DNA from: Hanleya hanleyi
Lineage: Eukaryota > Mollusca > Polyplacophora > Lepidopleurida > Hanleyidae
Length of the DNA stretch: 64,000 nt
Reading direction: 5' to 3'
NCBI GenBank assembly: GCA_036873755.1
Contig: JAVTVY010039370.1
Coordinates: 102,728 to 166,727, forward strand
A program made the position numbers and the translations under genes. The notes beneath the pieces were generated by a model that saw only the letters and a list, made by a program, of their open reading frames with translations, was not told the origin of the DNA and made no database searches. Positions 1-12,033 of the stretch are shown piece by piece; position 1 is the stretch's first letter, and every line of letters starts with the position of its first letter.

Positions 1-19
1 CCCCATAGTTTATGTTATT

Positions 20-306
20 CCTATGAAGTAGGCTCTCATTTGCAAATTGTCCGGTAATGAGTGAGTGAATCAGAATCCTTTCGTCGGCAAAATAAGAAGA
101 ACCGTTGGCATTAGAACCTTGATTTTTGGCATGAAGGTGCATTAGGGCAACGTTACCAGCAAGTTCTGAGCTGACCTAATTTCTGGTGATTTTTGATGAT
201 GGTTCTGACTTGGGCAGTGCCCATCTTAATATAGGCAAGATTTCAACTTGGGGTGGGGGGATTTCCAAGAGTTCAGTTCGCGTCGGAGTCCTAATACCTA
301 CTTCGT
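20..306. mobile_element. Short inverted-repeat (MITE-like) element, copy A
   Basis: The ends form a short inverted repeat built on CCTAYGAAGTAGG: left end at 20-32 and its complement ending near 306. The whole 287-bp interval recurs in reverse orientation, split in two parts, at 8087-8320 and 10110-10316, including the GATGGGCACTGCCCAAG and TTGCCGACGAAAG words. It has no coding capacity that I can support; the short open frames in it do not match any family. It is best read as a non-autonomous DNA element of a family unknown to me. Confidence 0.6.
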
Positions 307-2190
307 TAGTCACACTGCCATGTTTCCATTCAGGAGAACCAAAATTAAACATTAATCCCACAAGCAGTTTATTTTTGCCCTTCAAAAGAAAATCTCTCCT
401 CTCATCAAACAATGATTCCAGAGAAAGGATCTGGTAAGATATGTGTTCATTTTACAATTCAGAGTGATTGATAAATGTAGCACTTCTAAACTGGCATGGA
501 TGGGAGGATATACGGCATACTGAGCAACATGATCAAAGTTGTCAAATGTCTTCAAATACGTAATATGGAACCAAAAATAAGATCTTGACAAAATTAAGCG
601 ACAAAAGTCCTCAGTCTGACAGACAATGCACTTCACTAGCACTGATCAGCAGTTTTTCTGACACATATTCATATTTAATATAGATAAAAGAAATGTAGGC
701 CTATTCCTAACCCTGTTTTACAGTGGTTCATGTAAAAAATGGAACAAAAATCGACATCATTGTTCAACAGACCTTGTTACATGTATGTCGATAGTTATTT
801 CAAAGCATTTTCGCGGAAATCCACGGATTCTAGTTCTTGGAAATCATCTGCTACAATTCTCAATAAATTCTATACAGGTTTTTATCAATACATGACCATC
901 CAAGGTTTTTCATACTGAGGTGCCTGGTCACTCGCCGCTAATCTGTACGCCTTTCTCATATACACAAATCTCCAGCTGCAGAATTAAGAGAGCCCTGGAT
1001 GACATTACCAGCGCTCTGTCAGTCCGTCAGTTCTGCGTAGCTCGAGTCCTTAGCATACATCTAATATTCTTTTGAGACTACATTATTGCTTCTCTCTCTA
1101 AACATATAAGATTCATATATGTGCAGCAGTCCTGCATAATAAAGGCAGGATGCAGCTACATGTGGCCTGATGAGGCTACTAGAACCTGGAGATCCTACAG
1201 GTCTGCTTATTATCCAAAGACACATGTATGTGACCTGATACAACACAACGACCATTCCAACTCTCCCATCTCGCGGAGCGTGATCAAACACAGCAGAGGT
1301 TATGGATTTCTCCACAAAGAATATATTTACTTACCATTAAGAATAAAGCACATCCCCAATGTTGGTACATGTATGTGAAGAATTGTTTTAAAATGGCCAC
1401 TGTATTTGATATACGATGAGAATGGTGGCAGCGGCGGGATCAGGGTCGTCGCTGGTCTGCATGATCAGAACCTCTAGGCTTCAAAGCAGTCGGCTGTATT
1501 CACCTACTTTACGGCCGTCCTCAGCCTCTTACGTCAAAGCAGCAAGCCCTTGACAGACTGTTCATTGATTTTTCAGTTCACTCCTATCAGATGTACTAGC
1601 GGCATGGCCAACTCAAAATATCTTGGCCAATATTGAAAGTCTGACACGGCTGGCAGTGGCCGAATGATCGCCGGTCCTCACCGCCTCTATGGACAGTTTC
1701 CGGCTAAAAGAGTCACCGACATCGGGCCTGTACTGATAAAAATGCTCACGTTATTATCCCCATTTTTTACTGCTATCGCCGACTCTGACGACACAGCTGC
1801 GTAGTTTACCTGGAAGTATTCCGCTCAATTTTCACCACTTAGTCCGAAATAGCTTTTGTCGAGAGAGAGACAATGGATTAGTAATAGTATTCCTCTGTTA
1901 ATTACATGGTTTATTCCACACATCCATTCTTTTCGTTATCTGACCTCCACTGTGATGTCCATGAACACATTTTTCCATCAAAACTCACCTAATTCCACAT
2001 GTATGTCCATATAAGGCCAATATTCATGTCATATTAAAAAGATGCAAATATTGAGACTAACATGAACTCACATTACGGAAAATCATCTAAAAATTCAAGC
2101 ACCCTATTAAAATTCAATCGCCACCATCGACAAAATTCAATAGGTTAATCTAATGAATTTGATCACTCTAAAATCATTAAAATAATGAAG
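307..2190. other. Intergenic, no gene seen
   Basis: AT-rich sequence with scattered ACATGTA words. Short open frames on both strands lack codon bias, splice context or family motifs. Nothing further can be supported here. Confidence 0.6.
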
Positions 2191-2195
2191 AAATA

Positions 2196-2571
2196 ATGGA
2201 TTATCTCCATGACATTGGACCATTTTTGGACTACATCAGCTGTAGATGGCAAAGTCCTATGGAATGCACATGCTGCTCCTCATCCTGGCTTTTCTTATTA
2301 CTTTCCAAAACATGGGGTTCCGCCTGGGGATCGAGCTCTTTTGGGGTTGCAAATTCATTGAGGTGTGGCAGAATAACACCAAAATTGCAGTCAGAGCAAT
2401 TGCTCAAAAATACAAAATTAAAAAATTTGAAACATTTTTTTAAGCAAATAAAAAAATACAATAAGGAAAACATAACACAGAATTTAAAAAAATGGGGAAA
2501 AATTTGTGCAAAAAAAATATTTCACAATGAAATTTAATTTAAAATTTTGAAAATGAAATATGAGGTACATG
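2196..2571. repeat. Dispersed repeat resembling 10640-10700
   Basis: The segment around 2236-2300 (ending in CCTATGGAATGCAC) resembles a segment around 10645-10690, which suggests an old interspersed repeat. The rest of the block is very A-rich. No gene is seen. Confidence 0.3.
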
Positions 2572-2945
2572 TATGGAGTCAGGCAATGCATTGAATAAGT
2601 GTAGCATGTAGTTTAGGAGATGGGGCTCTTCAGTGCTATGGGGGTGGGGACATGCTCCCAAGGGTAGTGGATGGGTTCTATAAATGTAGGATGATGTAAC
2701 CTCCATGAATATATGAGAGTATGGGGTCAGGTGGAGCTTAGTTGAGGAGACAGAGGGTGATGCTTGGTGCCCTGGGGGTGGGACATGCTCCTGAGGGTAG
2801 GGGATGGTTTGAATAAGTGTAGCATGGTGTAATCTCTCGGAATATATGAGGGTTCGGGGTCGGGCAAGGCTTAGTTTAGGAGACAGAACGTGGGGCTTGG
2901 TGCCCCGGGGGTGGGGATATGCTCCCGATTGTTCAGGGTACATAG
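2572..2945. repeat. Tandem repeat, about 135-bp unit, nearly three copies
   Basis: Three diverged units share GTATGGGGTCRGG, GGGGGTGGGGACATGCTCC and AATAAGTGTAGCATG. Another unit of the same family sits alone at about 43640-43760, so the sequence is both tandem and dispersed. The long minus-strand open frame here is a by-product of the repeat. Confidence 0.8.
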
Positions 2946-3509
2946 GGTGAGGCCAAGAAGTTGTGTGCAGGAAAAATTTTCTAAGTTCAGATTTTTTTTA
3001 CTTTACTTTTTCTGAACAGGGACAGGGATTAGGACAAGGACAGGGAAAAGGACACACAGACATCATTTAGATTACTTTATTGATCTTGCCACAGCTAAAG
3101 CTATGGGCTCAATAACCTGTTTCTCTCAAATTTGACCAGGAGTCATACAAAATTGAGGTCAGTAGGTCAAGATCATAATGGCCAAAATAGCCGGAAATCA
3201 TCAGAATTCATTTTTTGTTTGAGAGAATACATCAAGGGACGGTATGCCGGATATTGAAATTATCAAAGGTTAAATAGGTCAAAGTTCAATATCACAGTGG
3301 CAACCACAAACAGAAAACCTTGAACTATTACTCCAGTCCAAGGATGTAGATTATTATTAAACTTCAGGAATACCTTATGCTGGTGTAAAAAAAAACCCAC
3401 CTATTGAGGTCAAAAGGTCAAAGGTGAAGGCTACTGGGGATAGAAAAATAATCTGAAAATCACATTTTTGTGAGTGCATAGTGGGAAGTGATGCACTGGG
3501 TTATCAAGA
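2946..3509. other. Intergenic, no gene seen
   Basis: AT-rich sequence with degenerate 'GAGGTCAAAAGGTCAA' words that lead into the tandem array at 3510. No coding signal. Confidence 0.5.
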
Positions 3510-3725
3510 TTGAGGTCAAAAAGTCAATGGTCAAGGAGCACAGTCAATGGTCAAGGTCACGGACCACAGTCAATGGCCAAGGTCACTGACCAGTCAATGG
3601 TCAAGGTCACTGACCACAATCAATGGTCAAGGTCACTGACCACAGTAAATGGTAAGGTCACTGACCACAGTCAATGGTCAAGGTCCCTTACCACAGTCAA
3701 TGGTCAAGGTCACTACCACCAGCAA
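3510..3725. repeat. Tandem repeat, about 26-bp unit
   Basis: Eight or so imperfect copies of a unit containing CAATGGTCAAGGTCACTGACCA. The open frame across it encodes a low-complexity peptide that follows the repeat period and is not a gene. Confidence 0.85.
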
Positions 3726-3904
3726 CTCACTCTAACATGTGAGACTCAAGATTTTATTTTATCAGGTACTAGTCCATAGTGCCAATTAGGCTCCTGTTTC
3801 TATCTGTACTAATGAATTTGATTCAAATGTATGGAGGAATATAATCACTTCCTTGAATTATTGATTGAATTATTAGAGGATTTACCACGATATTACATGT
3901 GAAA

Positions 3905-4048
3905 TGGTACATGGACCATGGTGATGCATGCTCTAAAGCTTTGATCACATTGCTTAGTCCTTCCATCCACTGACAATAATGGTACATGGTGATGCATGCT
4001 CTAAAGCTTTGATCACATTGCTTAGTCCTTCCATCCACTGACAATACA
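3905..4048. repeat. Two-copy tandem duplication, about 70 bp
   Basis: The stretch containing GGTGATGCATGCTCTAAAGC and CTTCCATCCACTGACAATA appears twice back to back, almost identical, which indicates a recent local duplication. Confidence 0.85.
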
Positions 4049-5563
4049 AACAAATACTGGGCACATACAGTAACATCAATAGTTATATGTCAGATGTTAC
4101 AAAAATTATTACCTAGCCAAGTTATCAACTACATGTAGCAATTAACTCTGAGAAGTTATACACTGTGCTACTCATTTGACCACAACATGTTTGAGGAAAG
4201 GAATGGCTAAAAAAGTTGACCAGAAGAAAGATAGCATGATATTCTACTGCAAACACAGCAAGGTTACCCTCAGCAGGTTGGATTTATCATAATTCCACAA
4301 GGAGAGTACCTGATAACTTTATAAAGGTTATATAATGTCAATTTGCACAGTAAACAAAAATGACTGTCGCTATTCAAAAATGAATGTGTCCTTAAATGAT
4401 ACCTCTTTAATCAACCTTAAATGTCTTGGCTATCCAGGAAAATTATACATAATTGGGAGAAAATCTGAGATGCAAGGATATAAGCTGATGCAGACAATGC
4501 TCCATGATGATATGAGTAGATTATGAGAATTCCTCACCAACACCAGAGCTACATATTAACTCACTGTAAGTAGAGGAATCAGAGACTAGTTGATCACAGT
4601 CTAAAATAGGGCTAATAAATATGTATGGCAGGGTCCTTCCATCACATGTAGGTTAGCAGATGAATATTTTCATCCAAGCCATGGCTAAAGGACAGTGATA
4701 TAAAAATACAGAGAGACAATAAAATTGCACGTAATTAGCCAAATGGCATTTGGTTATATCTGCACACAGAGCTATGTCCCTTGGAAAATACCCCAGTCTA
4801 ATAGTAATAACTCGATCTTTGCCATATTGACACTGGACCTGCACAATTCCAAAGGTCGTCAGTCAAATCTACGTCAGTTATGGCGCAATTCTTTCATCTA
4901 TGAAGCTACGATCTACGTCAGATGCTTGGCTCAAGAGTACGAGGCACGGGCAATAAATGGTCAGGACTCATTGTGCTCAGTTTTAATATGGCATTTTCTC
5001 CACTATGATTATTCCAGAATATGGAGAGTGATAATACTCCACCCTCCCTTGTACTGAACATGGAATGCATCGTGTCATATTTCATTTCCCCTCCTACATT
5101 ACAAACAATAACTGCACCGTTCCACATGACGCAGGAGCTGCCAAAATATTTATATCTTGATAAGAGTTTTATTTTTTTAGATTTAGAGAATATTCCACAT
5201 GTATGGAATAGTAAAGCAATTTCGGAACTTGAAGCTATAGAGAAAGATTACTAAATTTTCAAACATGTAAAAATAAATGAATGTTCAAGAATATAAATAT
5301 CAACTGAAGTATTTTTATCATTGTATCTTCCCAGAAGACAATTTCATTACATGTATGTTAGTACGATGGTACTACAGTACTGTAGGTAAAAAGGGGCTAC
5401 ATGTTACATGTACACTGCTGCTAGCTGTAAATCGATGAATGATTGCAACATGTCGTCTGTAAATTTCATGTAATTCCTCCGCATAATTAACATGCACTGG
5501 CAATATTTATGGTCAGTGGAATTCAGTATTGCCTGGATCTCAGAAGGACTAAAATGAGATACC
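4049..5563. other. Intergenic, no gene seen
   Basis: AT-rich, with several short open frames on both strands and no recognisable domain, splice-bounded exon or repeat. Confidence 0.5.
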
Positions 5564-5882
5564 CCTTGTTTGAGTGAAATTGGGACTGGTTGACACATGC
5601 TTTCATAGTCTAGGTGATCACGGATCTGTTGTGATTGAATGTTAGGGATTTAATGTTCTGGTTCCATTAAAGTGGGTTTCTTTTAATGAACTTTTGTCAT
5701 TTAACATTAGGAATTATTTAATTTCCCTATCCTTCCTAATGTTAAATGACAAAAGTTCATTAAAAGAAACCCATTTTAATGGAACCAGAACATTAATTCC
5801 CTAATATTCAATCACAACAGGTCGTTGATCACCTAGGCTATGAGAGCATGTGTGAACCAGTCCCAATTTCACTGAAACAAGG
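5564..5882. repeat. Foldback (hairpin) element
   Basis: Near-perfect inverted repeat with arms of about 150 bp and a very short centre near 5725. The left arm runs from the CCTTGTTTGAGTGAAAT region to CATTTAACATTAGG, and the right arm is its complement. The arms differ by only a few bases, so the transcript or single strand could form a long hairpin. It has no coding content. Confidence 0.9.
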
Positions 5883-6973
5883 CTGAGCAAGGGTGACAGT
5901 TTACTTGACTTTGAGCTCAAGTAAAAATAGTCAGTCCCCCACTTACATGTAGCCCTACTGAGCGACAAAACTTATTGTTGATAATAATAAATATTGTGAT
6001 AATATCTCCAGATGCCCAAAAGTGATATTGTGATATCACCAGATATGCCTGAAAGTGATATTTTACGAGACCATCTCAAAAGTGGACCCTAAAATTTTAT
6101 TCATGATAGCACAAATTTGTTGATTTGATGAAATAACACAAGGTAGAAAAGCTCAGCCTTCTGTTTAGATACTTTTTCTATGGAAGTACATTCAGGTCAT
6201 TCGTTATATTATTCTTAAATACTTAACATGCATATTTTCATAAGATTCCTTAATTAAAAATTTGTTCACTCAGAAAATAGTGACAATTTTACTTCATGTT
6301 GTTATTCACCAATAAATTGGGCATTTTTGTGACTACCACGTCAACGACATGTGAGGAGGCGAATGGGCCATATTATCAACTGTTGCTGAGGTCACGTTCG
6401 TCCACCAGTTAAATTGTGATCTGTTGATCTGCCGCTCCGAACCTTTCAAGAAGGTATGTTTGGTGGACCATCAAAGATTGAAACTTTTTACAGGAATATC
6501 AGCTGTCATGAACAGGTTATGGTGGTATATTATTGCAGGTATCCTAATTTTGAGTTATACTAGAGGCCACGGCCACACTTGATCCCATCGGCCTAGTGTG
6601 AACTTGCCGTTCCTTTCACATGAGCAATATAAATCTCCGGTATAGACAGATGAAGGGCATTCAATAAGGGGAAACAGAAGTAGTTGGGGAAAAAACAGTC
6701 ATGTTTATTTGTATGGAAAGTTGGCTAGAGACAACTAGATATAAAAGGGGCGGGCACCCACCAACCACCTGCTCTGATAAGAGGAGCATAAAAGTGGCTC
6801 TCAATTAAGTGTAAGGAAATGTTCACATGTATTGTTGGTTAATGTATTATACAGATGATGGAATTGTTGCAAACCTTGGTATTGGGTGCATGGATGTGAT
6901 ACTGATCGAGGTAGAGAGGTAATCCGAATTGTTGGAACTCAGTTAGTCCATGTCCGTTTTCTTTTCTCAGGAG
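5883..6973. other. Intergenic, no gene seen
   Basis: AT-rich sequence without a supportable gene. Near 6000-6060 there is a short imperfect repeat around AAGTGATATTGTGATATC. Confidence 0.5.
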
Positions 6974-6984
6974 TTACAGATGAT

Positions 6985-7235
6985 CTACAGTTTTGTTGAT
7001 GTTGACCCACACAGGCTTGTGATAACTGTAGTAAGTCTCAAGTGCTCCAGCAAAAAAGTATCGGTTGGTTGCAGTAGATGTGGTCAATGGTTGTGCTGTT
7101 GTCCGTTGTAAAGTTGCTGATCTTCTGTGTGAAGCCGAGTTGTGAAACCATGTATTTCTCTTATCATCTGTCGGTCTGAAGGGGATTTCCAATCGATGTT
7201 GAAATCACCAAGTACTATTACAGCAGAAGAATAGT
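6985..7235 (-). pseudogene. EEP-type endonuclease fragment of a LINE or Helentron
   Basis: Read on the minus strand, the fragment begins with the motif VLGDFNIDW, typical of the exonuclease-endonuclease-phosphatase domain of non-LTR retrotransposons and some Helitron-class elements. After a frame change it ends with AGALETYYSYHKPVWVNI, which resembles the end of the same domain. There the usual Ser-Asp-His motif reads Ser-Tyr-His, so a key acidic residue is lost. In-frame stops and the frame break show it is dead. No reverse transcriptase or helicase adjoins it, so the parent class cannot be fixed. Confidence 0.65.
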
Positions 7236-7745
7236 GGTATGGTCCAGCTGCAATGGTTCGGCTTTTAGAGCATTCACGTCGTAATGTGGATATTTTTCGT
7301 TATGTTGCCATGGAAACCACAAAAACCACCAAAATGTCCCCAATTTCAACAGGCTTGTGCTTTACCACCCAACAATGCTGTATACCAAATTTAAAGTCTC
7401 CAGCTGCAACGGTTCACCTTTGAGAGCGGTCACGTCACCATGTGGATATTTTTCGTTATGTTGCCATGGAAACCACAAAAATCAACTAAATGCGCCCAAT
7501 TTCAATAGGCTTGTGCTTTACCACCCAACAATGCAGTATACCAAATTTGAAGTCCCCAGCTGCAACGGTTCACCTTTTAGAGCGGTCACGTCGTTATATG
7601 GATATTTTTTGTTAAATGTGGCATTGGAAACCACGAAAATCAACTAAATGTGCCCAATTTCAATAGGCTTGTGCTTTACCACCCAACAATGCAGTATACC
7701 AAATTTGAAGACTCTAGCTGGAACGATTCACCTCTTAGAGCGGTC
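7236..7745. repeat. Tandem repeat, about 156-bp unit, 3.3 copies
   Basis: Units share GCAACGGTTCACCTTTTAGAG, TGCCATGGAAACCAC, TTGTGCTTTACCACCCAACA and AGTATACCAAATTTGAAG. Anchor words recur at about 7248, 7406, 7562 and 7720. Open frames here repeat the unit and are not genes. Confidence 0.85.
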
Positions 7746-8086
7746 ACGTCGTTCATCCAGCCAGCCATCCAGCCAGCTGGACAGCGTGACGACATGATCC
7801 CATCCGGCATATATGCCGATGGGATAAAAATGTATCAGTATTGCTTGGGAAAAATCTTTCATTACGAGTAAAATTGCGATTGAGTTCCTAAATGCAGGGG
7901 CTCTGAAACTGATACCACGAGGATATGTTAGATGTGACAATGAGCTGCAGTTTGTGTGAAATATCCTATCGACAAAGTGGGACATTTTTCCAATAATAAT
8001 TAAAGTAGCAATAATATTTAAAATTATTTTTTCATATATCGTATTCACAGTACATATACATGAGCAGTGTGACTAACGTCCCAGGA
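7746..8086. other. Intergenic, no gene seen
   Basis: Contains the short CAGCCAGCCATCCAGCCAGC run at about 7757 and a palindromic CCGGCATATATGCCG near 7803. No coding signal. Confidence 0.5.
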
Positions 8087-8555
8087 CCTACGAAGTAGTG
8101 TAGGCATTAGGACTCCGACGCGAACTGAACTCTTGGAAATCCCCACTCCCAGTTGAAATCCTGCCTATATTAAGATGGGCACTGCCCAAGTCAGAATCAC
8201 CAGTGATTTTCATCAAAACTCACCAGTGATTTTCATCAAAACTCACCAGAAATTTTTATCAAAAGTAGGTCAGCTCAGAACTTGTTGTAACACTCTTCTA
8301 ATGCGCCTTCTTTCCAAAAATAAATAATGATCGCCGATTTAATTTTACAATTTTTTAACTAAAGGAAACAGATTGAATAATAAAAAGTTCAGAAGATTTC
8401 AAGCTTTACGTGTGAAAATACATTTACATATCTTTAATGGTTTTCAGTGCCCTTGTCCAGGACCAAAACAACTTTTTGAATTGCATTATTTTCCCAACAA
8501 TACAACAAATTCTTATATATAGTCCTATAGTAGAAAGGTAGCATTTATGTAGTTT

Positions 8556-9468
8556 AGGCCTTTTTTTTTTTATTGATTGGTTTACGGATCCGCCGACCTT
8601 CATTTTGCCAAAAGTGAAATAAAAATAAAATTGGATTTTTTATTTTTTTTTTATTTCTGTCATATCCGCCGATGTGTCACATTTGCTGACCTCTCTGTCG
8701 GAAGAATAAAAACATAAAATTTGCAATATTGGTCTCATTTTAATACTTGCTGTGCGTAAAACATCTTATATAAATTCTTCACGCTCGAGTTCGCACGAGT
8801 TCAACACTCCAACCCTCACAATTAGCCACGGCATTCCTCTGCAGACATCTTGGGCTGGTTACTTCCCTTGGTTACAGTGGTGGTGGTTTCCGACTTCCAT
8901 GTTACCTTCGGCTGTAGTTCGGGGACCAGACATGACATCATTTCAACGGCGCAGTGTTTGAAGCCAAGATGGCGGGTTCGGCCTCGCGGTGGTTTTCACT
9001 GACTCTTAGACAGGACGCGACCGTCCTTTTCAAGGGCTTTGTCGGTCCAGTAACTGCTGGGACGGTGGGGGACTTGGTCTTGAAGGAGATCAGTGACAAC
9101 GACATATCTGCCGGCCTCAGTCTGTCCAAAATAACAGCAGGAAACATGACTTGTCCTGTCAACACCCCTATTGAAGTGTTGGTTTCACGCAAAGCGACTG
9201 ATATTGTCGCTTGGTTGAAGGAAACGTCCACGACTGACACTGAGAATGAACAGGGAAGACCCTGTCTTGTAATTATTACACTGGCTATTACCTGGATTTG
9301 ACATATCATTTTTTTTTTTTACCGCCCTCTCCTGTCTAAGAAGTTTGTCAGAAAGTAAAAATCAATAAAGTGTGGAGGCTTGATTTTATTTTTATTTTTT
9401 TTCCATCCTCCACCTTGACATTTTTGCCAGAAAAATCCGTAAACCAATTAATAAAAAAAAAAAGGCCT
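8556..9468. mobile_element. TIR-flanked element carrying a small ORF
   Basis: Inverted ends: AGGCC, a run of T, then ATTGATTGGTTTACGGAT on the left. The complement of the same motif (ATCCGTAAACCAATTAAT, a run of A, GGCCT) is on the right. Homology continues inward for about 100 bp through AT-rich sequence with a shared TTTTGCCA word. The unit is 913 bp and encloses one good reading frame (8969-9301). I recognise no transposase, so it is non-autonomous or of an unknown class. Confidence 0.65.
8969..9301 (+). CDS. Unknown 110-aa protein inside a TIR element
   Basis: The chosen start is the ATG at 8969, in a good context (GCCAAGATGG), five codons inside a slightly longer open frame. The protein starts MAGSASRWFSLTLRQDATVLF. 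It has balanced composition and alternating hydrophobic strands through about residue 80, unlike the chance frames around it. It ends in a hydrophobic LVIITLAITWI tail, which may be read-through of an intron: a possible donor GTAATT lies near 9269. I recognise no family. The TIRs on both sides suggest either a gene of the element or a captured host exon. No signal peptide or catalytic motif is visible. Confidence 0.4.
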   Translation: MAGSASRWFSLTLRQDATVLFKGFVGPVTAGTVGDLVLKEISDNDISAGLSLSKITAGNMTCPVNTPIEVLVSRKATDIVAWLKETSTTDTENEQGRPCLVIITLAITWI

Positions 9469-10316
9469 TACGGTAATTCAACTCAAGACCAACACCTTCT
9501 CGGCACAAAATAATAATGATTCTATGTCATTCTCCTGAGCATGAACGGTACAAAGACGAATAAATAGCATCTCTGCATCATGTTGTTATCTAGATATATG
9601 AGACAACACATTTTGGGTATCGGCAATCTGATGAATGTAGAATTTGAGGTTTGTCAAAAGTAGCAAAAGTGTGTGTCTCAAGTTAATGGCAGCTGTTCAA
9701 ATGTCCCCTGGAACGGTAATAAATTAATAAATACGTCAACATGTGAACATAGAATCTGCACTGTCGATGGTTTAATGTAATACCGGTACCATCTCTTGTG
9801 ATATTTTTTTAACTCCCAGACAGATCTGTTTATTTTTGTCTCCCCTCTCCCGATCTCTAAGAACAATTTAATGATTACACCATGGCAGTATTAACTGCAT
9901 TCTCGAATCCCAAGCCTATCAGACCGTTAGTTCTGATCTGTTTATAGGCCTATTGGGGGTGACCCAGCTACACTGCTGTGACCTCTAGCTCTCAAAACAA
10001 TTACGGATGGCATATCCCACCAGATTTTGTACTGTGTATATATACAGCCAAGGGTTCTCGATAGGCATGACAGTGCACTCGCTGAGCCATCAATAAATAA
10101 TAAAAAAAATAATTATAAATCAAATTTTCATCAGAATTCGGTCAGTTCAGAACTTGCTGGTAACAATGCCCTAATGCACGTTCATGCCAAAAATCAAGGT
10201 TCTAATGTCAACGGTTCTCCTTATTTTGCCGACGAAAGAATTCGGATGGACTGACCGACTCACTCACTGACTCACTCATTACCGGACAATTTGCGATCTG
10301 TAGCCTACTTCGTAGG

Positions 10317-12033
10317 AACATGTGACCAAGCTTTATTATTTTATATTCCTATATATCTATCTTTTTTAAAATATATATACATATATATATGGCCAAAGGC
10401 CTGTGACAACATTATTGCTGTGGAGAATGGAACGCTAATGGATTTGCAAAAGGCTTGCTATCCTGATTGTACATGCGCTGCTATGCTACAGTTAATATTA
10501 CACCAGGTTCAGTTGTGTACACTGTTATAGATACAATTACATGAACATACATGTATGTACTACAGTCACACTATATTAAATTTACAATGACATTATGAAT
10601 TTGTATTAAACTTTTGAGTTACACTGACAGTGATTGTGCGGTTTGGCTTACATCAGCTATATCTGGTGAAGCCCTATGGAATGCACCTTTGTCCCCCTTG
10701 TGACTTTCGTTAAAAACTTAATTTTTCAACAAAATCGACCAATTTTTCCAGGGATAGCTATGGGGTCATGCAAATGTGGTAGTACACTAAAATTGCGGTC
10801 AAGGTTATTGAAAATCATACTTTTTTGGGAGTGGATACATGCACATGAGGACAGGAGGATGTGTCACAAAGCAAAACTGATGTCGAAGGTCAAAAAGAGT
10901 CGCTTTGGCCCAAAGATCAGGAAATCTTTTCTTTCTTTTTTTGTGCATCGATACATTAGTGAGAGATGATATGCCAGGTACCAAAATTTATGTTGAAAGT
11001 TCAATATCATTGACCAATAGGTATCTGTGGAGTATGGGATTTTTGCCATCCATTTGCCTCCCTCAACGATATCAATTCTCTCTAATCCAGGAATGTGTGT
11101 GTAAGGGCTGAGTAGGTTTTTCATTGATATATTTTTGTTTATACTCCCGATCAAATTCTGAAATAGTATGTCTTAGGAAACAATATTCTACAAGATATAT
11201 AAAACATAATATTTTAAATGAGCGTAGTTTTACACTCAAAATTTTTCACCCAAATTAGCAATCAATGCCTGAATGTGCCAGCAAGTGAAAAATCTCAGCA
11301 ACTGATTGACCAGAAAAAGATGCTGGACACCTTTGACATTCATGTTCGCACTGGTCTAGGATTCCTTGAAAAAGTGAAACATTTGTAGACTTATTTGTAA
11401 TGACCTAGCCTATAGTGGCAATTAGTCTTCTGTTTATATTCAGGTACAATGCTTTGGTGGAAGAGCTGACCGGCATTTAGGCATGGCCCCCACCCCAGGT
11501 GCAGGGCCATAATTCAGTGATAGATTTTCATTGACTGTCTCTATTGTACTATTAATACAACGGCCCAAACTTGTTACTGCATCAGTGAGCTTCCCTGTAT
11601 GCATAGACAGGTGTCAGTATAATACATGTGATTATCATAACCTCTTAACACAATAAGAGCTAATTTGCATATTTTCCCTGCAGAGGTTTGAACACAATCA
11701 TAACTTTCATGCATTGGTAGAAACCCAAATGATCAATTATGCATAATACATGAACATGTCTAAAGAGGGGAGGTTAGGGAGAGTGACAAAAGGCTGAACT
11801 TCTGTTCTTAACTAATTACCAGTGAAACATATTTGAATTCCTTCATTGTCAGAATAGACACATGTGCATTCTAGAAGAGTTCTTTGTTCTGAACAGAACT
11901 TTCAGGTGTTCCAGAACTAGAGTTCCATTCATATATTTCTGAACTCTGCCCATGTATACATGAAAAGTGCAAGGAATCCCTTGGCAAACTCTGACATATT
12001 GTTCAGGCAGTTTTCCTCCTCCTGCAAACCCAC
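10317..12033. other. Intergenic, no gene seen
   Basis: AT-rich. It holds an (AT)n-rich run near 10368-10390 and a segment at 10640-10700 resembling 2236-2300. Open frames are short and unsupported. Confidence 0.5.

Larger units (their letters stand above)
8087..10316. mobile_element. Inverted-repeat element family, copy B, with internal insertion
   Basis: The left end (8087, CCTACGAAGTAG) and right end (10304-10316, CCTACTTCGTAGG) are mutually inverted and match the ends of the element at 20-306 in opposite orientation. The copy-A sequence is split here: 8087-8310 matches one end and 10130-10316 matches the other. About 1.8 kb lies between, including the nested TIR element at 8556-9468. About 40 bp (the GTCAGYTCAGAACTTG block) is present on both sides, so this could be one interrupted copy or two overlapping partial copies. 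Confidence 0.55.

Noticed and set aside
2539..2943. 134-codon minus-strand open frame
   Set aside because: It lies wholly within a 135-bp tandem repeat and follows its period.
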